Source of the DNA: Lachnospiraceae bacterium
GTDB taxonomy: Bacteria > Bacillota > Clostridia > Lachnospirales > Lachnospiraceae
DNA: 64,000 bases
Assembly (NCBI GenBank): GCA_902363135.1
Contig: CABIZF010000014.1
Coordinates: forward strand, 10,625 to 74,624
Direction: 5' to 3'
Positions 62,152 to 64,000 of the stretch are shown here, piece by piece. Made by a program: the position numbers and the translations under genes. The notes beneath the pieces were generated by a model. It was not told where the DNA came from. It was given only the letters and a program-made list of their open reading frames with translations, and did not search any database. The first letter of the stretch is position 1. Every line of letters starts with the position of its first letter.

Positions 62152-63525
62152 TTATACCTGCGTGCGTTCTCGCTCCTGCAGCCGTGACGCCACGATCCGC
62201 GGGAAACAATGCCGGAAGATCAGGGTCGTCATGCAGGCGGCAGTCACATCGGCGACCGGCTCCGAGAAAAAGGCAGCCTCGGCAGTAAAGACGGCCGGGA
62301 GAAGGAGCAGACAGCTAAAGAAGATCAGCTTGCGGAATGCCGAGCAGAACAGTGCGAGCTTCACCTGCCCAAGCGCAGTCGTCTCATCCACGAGCGGATA
62401 CTGGACGGCAAGCGGGATGATCATCGCGGTAAAGAGCTTGATATACCGCACCGAGCGCATCCGGATCTCGGGATCCCTTGTAAAGAGCGACACATAGAGC
62501 GGCGAGCACGTATGTGTCACGACCATCATAAGCGTACAAAAGCAGACGCAGAGCAGCACGATACACCGGATCGCCTGCTTCATGCGCGGTGCACTGCCAA
62601 GGCCGTAATTGAAGCTCACGACCGGCTGGCTGCCGAGCGTGATCCCGCCGAGCGGCATCGTGATGAGGAGCAGATAGCTCTGGACGATCGTCGCACAGGT
62701 CACGAGCGTATCGCCCTCGCCCGGACCGCCGTAGCGCTGCAGCACCGTATTGAGCACGATGAGCAGGATACTGTCACTTGCAATGATCAGAAACAGAGAA
62801 AATCCAAACGAGACGATTTTTTTCACGATGCGCAGCTGAAAGCCGTCGATGCCGAGGCGTACCGGCATTTTTTTCGAAAACAGCGAGCACAGTACGAACA
62901 CACAGGAGGCGAGCTGAGAGAGCACCGTCGCGATCGCAGCCCCTGCGACACCCATATGGCAAAGGAAGATAAAGACCGGATCAAGGATGATATTGAGCAC
63001 CGCGCCGAGCACGACGGTCGCCATGCCAAGCCCGGAGAAGCCCTGTGCGATCAGAAAGCTGTTCATGCCGGCGGAAATGAGTGCAAAGACAGTCCCGGTT
63101 GTATAAATGCTCACATACGTGTTGGCATAGTCAAAGGTCGACGTGCTCGCGCCGAACCACATGAGCAGCTGTGCCTTTGAGAACCAGAAGAGTACCGTGA
63201 GCACGAGAGAAAGCCCGAGCAGCATCAGAAATGCGTTATTTAAGATACGGCGGGCTTCCTTCTGATTACCTTCGCCCATCCGCATGGCCATGATCGGCGA
63301 GCCGCCAAGGCCGACGAGTGAGGCAAAGGAAGAGAGCAGTGTCACGATCGGGCTGCAGACGCCCACTCCGGCGAGCGCCAGATCTCCGACACCGATGCCG
63401 ATGTACATCCGGTCGACGATCGAATAGAGTACGCTCACGAGCTGCGCGAGCATCGTTGGAATCGCCAGCCGCAGCACGAGCTGAGGGATGGCGTCATGTT
63501 CAAAATCATTTGTGTGCTTTTTCAT
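62152..63525 (-). CDS. MATE-family multidrug/Na+ antiporter
   Basis: 457 residues from ATG 63525 with 12 hydrophobic segments: IPQLVLRLAIPTMLAQLVSVLY at about 15-36, DRMYIG, GVGVCSPIVTLLSSFASLVGLGGSP and a second half beginning near 230, as in NorM/DinF-type exporters. A longer frame back to ATG 63603 has no ribosome site; GGCAGG about 10 bp before 63525 is modest. Substrate unknown. Convergent with the Uma2-family gene. Confidence 0.88.
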   Translation of the reverse strand: MKKHTNDFEHDAIPQLVLRLAIPTMLAQLVSVLYSIVDRMYIGIGVGDLALAGVGVCSPIVTLLSSFASLVGLGGSPIMAMRMGEGNQKEARRILNNAFLMLLGLSLVLTVLFWFSKAQLLMWFGASTSTFDYANTYVSIYTTGTVFALISAGMNSFLIAQGFSGLGMATVVLGAVLNIILDPVFIFLCHMGVAGAAIATVLSQLASCVFVLCSLFSKKMPVRLGIDGFQLRIVKKIVSFGFSLFLIIASDSILLIVLNTVLQRYGGPGEGDTLVTCATIVQSYLLLITMPLGGITLGSQPVVSFNYGLGSAPRMKQAIRCIVLLCVCFCTLMMVVTHTCSPLYVSLFTRDPEIRMRSVRYIKLFTAMIIPLAVQYPLVDETTALGQVKLALFCSAFRKLIFFSCLLLLPAVFTAEAAFFSEPVADVTAACMTTLIFRHCFPRIVASRLQERERTQV

Positions 63526-63608
63526 AACGTAAAAGCCTGCCGTGTACATCCCGTCACAGGAAAGAGCAGCAGGCGGTAGCCTTTCTATAATTCTCAATAT
63601 CATATGAC

Positions 63609-63818
63609 TGATGCCAGGGTCAAAAGGTCAAAATACCTTTTGCCTCCTATGACACACGGATTGCTTCGCATTTCATGCTCCCGCAATTCTGCAAACATTC
63701 GAAATCCGCTGATTTACTACGTAAATCGCTGCTTTCTCATGTTTGGCGGGTCCCAAGTTCAAAAGCCTTATCATGCAAGCATGACCGGCTTTTTGACCTT
63801 TTGACCCTTGTGTCATCA
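63609..63818 (-). repeat. Dispersed structured repeat, copy B4 (complete, both ends)
   Basis: Terminal inverted sequences TGATGCCAGGGTCAAAAGGT (63609-) and TTTTGACCTTTTGACCC..TGTCATCA (to 63818). In between, reversed relative to B3: GCTCCCGCAATTCT, CAAACATTCGAAATCCGCTG, ATTTACTACGTAAAT, CGCTGCTTTCTCATGTTTGG, CGGGTCCCAAGTTCAAAAGC. The clearest full-length B copy (210 bp). The remaining 63526-63892 sequence shows no gene. Confidence 0.85.
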
Positions 63819-63892
63819 TATCAATAAGGCCTGGAAATGTCAATGAGCGGACCGGGAGCAGGATAACTTGTAATTAAAAAAGGATTGTGCTA

Positions 63893-64000
63893 GAGCGTGT
63901 TTGAAAATTAAAAATTGCACAAAACATATGTTTTTATGCCCTTTTTCATGATAAAATAAAGAAAAAGGGGTGTTTATTATGTTGCGGCGATATGAATTGA
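63893..64000 (+). mobile_element. Left end of a probable IS5-type insertion sequence (truncated by window)
   Basis: GAGCGTGTTTGAAAATTAAA resembles the terminal sequence of several IS5-group elements. A perfect inverted repeat CCCTTTTTC (63939-63947)/GAAAAAGGG (63961-63969) lies just before the start codon and covers the ribosome site, as in IS elements that block translation from read-through transcripts. Confidence 0.5.
63979..64000 (+). CDS. Start of a probable transposase (7 codons visible)
   Basis: ATG 63979 after AAGGGG, reading MLRRYEL before the window ends. RRYEL at the N-terminus is how many IS5-family transposases begin (RRYELT, then QW). Only the context and these residues support the call. 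Confidence 0.4.

Noticed and set aside
62209..63180. 323-codon frame antisense to the MATE gene
   Set aside because: Very polar His/Arg/Glu-rich shadow; the minus strand has the clear 12-segment membrane protein.
63604..63804. 66-codon frame before the window end
   Set aside because: It is a translation of repeat B4, also found in part at 38781-38993 in B1.
1..64000. tRNA or rRNA genes
   Set aside because: No cloverleaf with a T-arm GTTCGAATC-type box in suitable context and no rRNA-like sequence was found on either strand by eye; a tRNA scan would be decisive.

Overview
The window reads as chromosome of a spore-forming anaerobic Firmicute, most likely a Lachnospiraceae member. The evidence is spo0A, spoIVB and a spoVB-like flippase, the Clostridia-type asp23-nusB-xseA-xseB-ispA-dxs-tlyA-nadK-argR-recN-spoIVB order, the anaerobic (cobalt-early) B12 pathway, and Gram-positive style Shine-Dalgarno sites. 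Base composition looks moderate by eye. No rRNA, tRNA or CRISPR was seen.

Layout. 1-3118: the 5' part of pyrB on the minus strand, a PH-domain protein and prfC. 3119-3535: a highly structured intergenic repeat. 3536-14339: the housekeeping/sporulation operon from the asp23-like gene to spoIVB. 14340-19396: an accessory stretch between spoIVB and spo0A (AbiE toxin-antitoxin pair, a chimeric pseudogene, an Eis-like acetyltransferase, an esterase). 19397-23359: spo0A, glgA and a convergent MOP flippase. 23437-26853: iscR-iscS-nifU-mnmA, supplying sulfur for Fe-S clusters and tRNA thiolation. 26961-28966: a D,D-carboxypeptidase and a PHP phosphatase. 29214-32306: gap-pgk-tpiA. 32634-33926: hom.

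33945-61335 is one very large tetrapyrrole/corrinoid locus behind a cobalamin riboswitch with a visible terminator. It holds cbiK, hemA, hemC, cobA-hemD, hemB, hemL, cobU, cobS, a second short CobU-like gene, a precorrin-2 dehydrogenase, cbiB, cobD, cbiP, cbiC, a cobC-cbiD fusion, cbiL, cbiF, cbiG, cbiH, a cbiJ-cbiE-cbiT fusion, cbiA and a two-gene ABC transporter. Together these encode nearly everything from glutamyl-tRNA to cobalamin. A corrinoid adenosyltransferase, lower-ligand activation and cobalt uptake are not in the window. An intact IS607-type element (serine recombinase + TnpB) has inserted exactly at the start of cbiB.

61349-64000: a Uma2-family protein, a MATE transporter and the left end of a probable IS5-type element.

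The most unusual signal is a clan of dispersed, strongly folded non-coding repeats (about 70-240 bp, a dozen copies or partial copies). They share a short core (AAGTA, a GCGA..AGC stem, GGATT, KCGAATGT) and surround it with helices whose sequences differ between copies while pairing is kept. They sit between genes, supply stop codons and terminators to neighbours, bracket cobD in inverted orientation and, at 3257-3490, appear beside a copy of the same flank lacking the insert.
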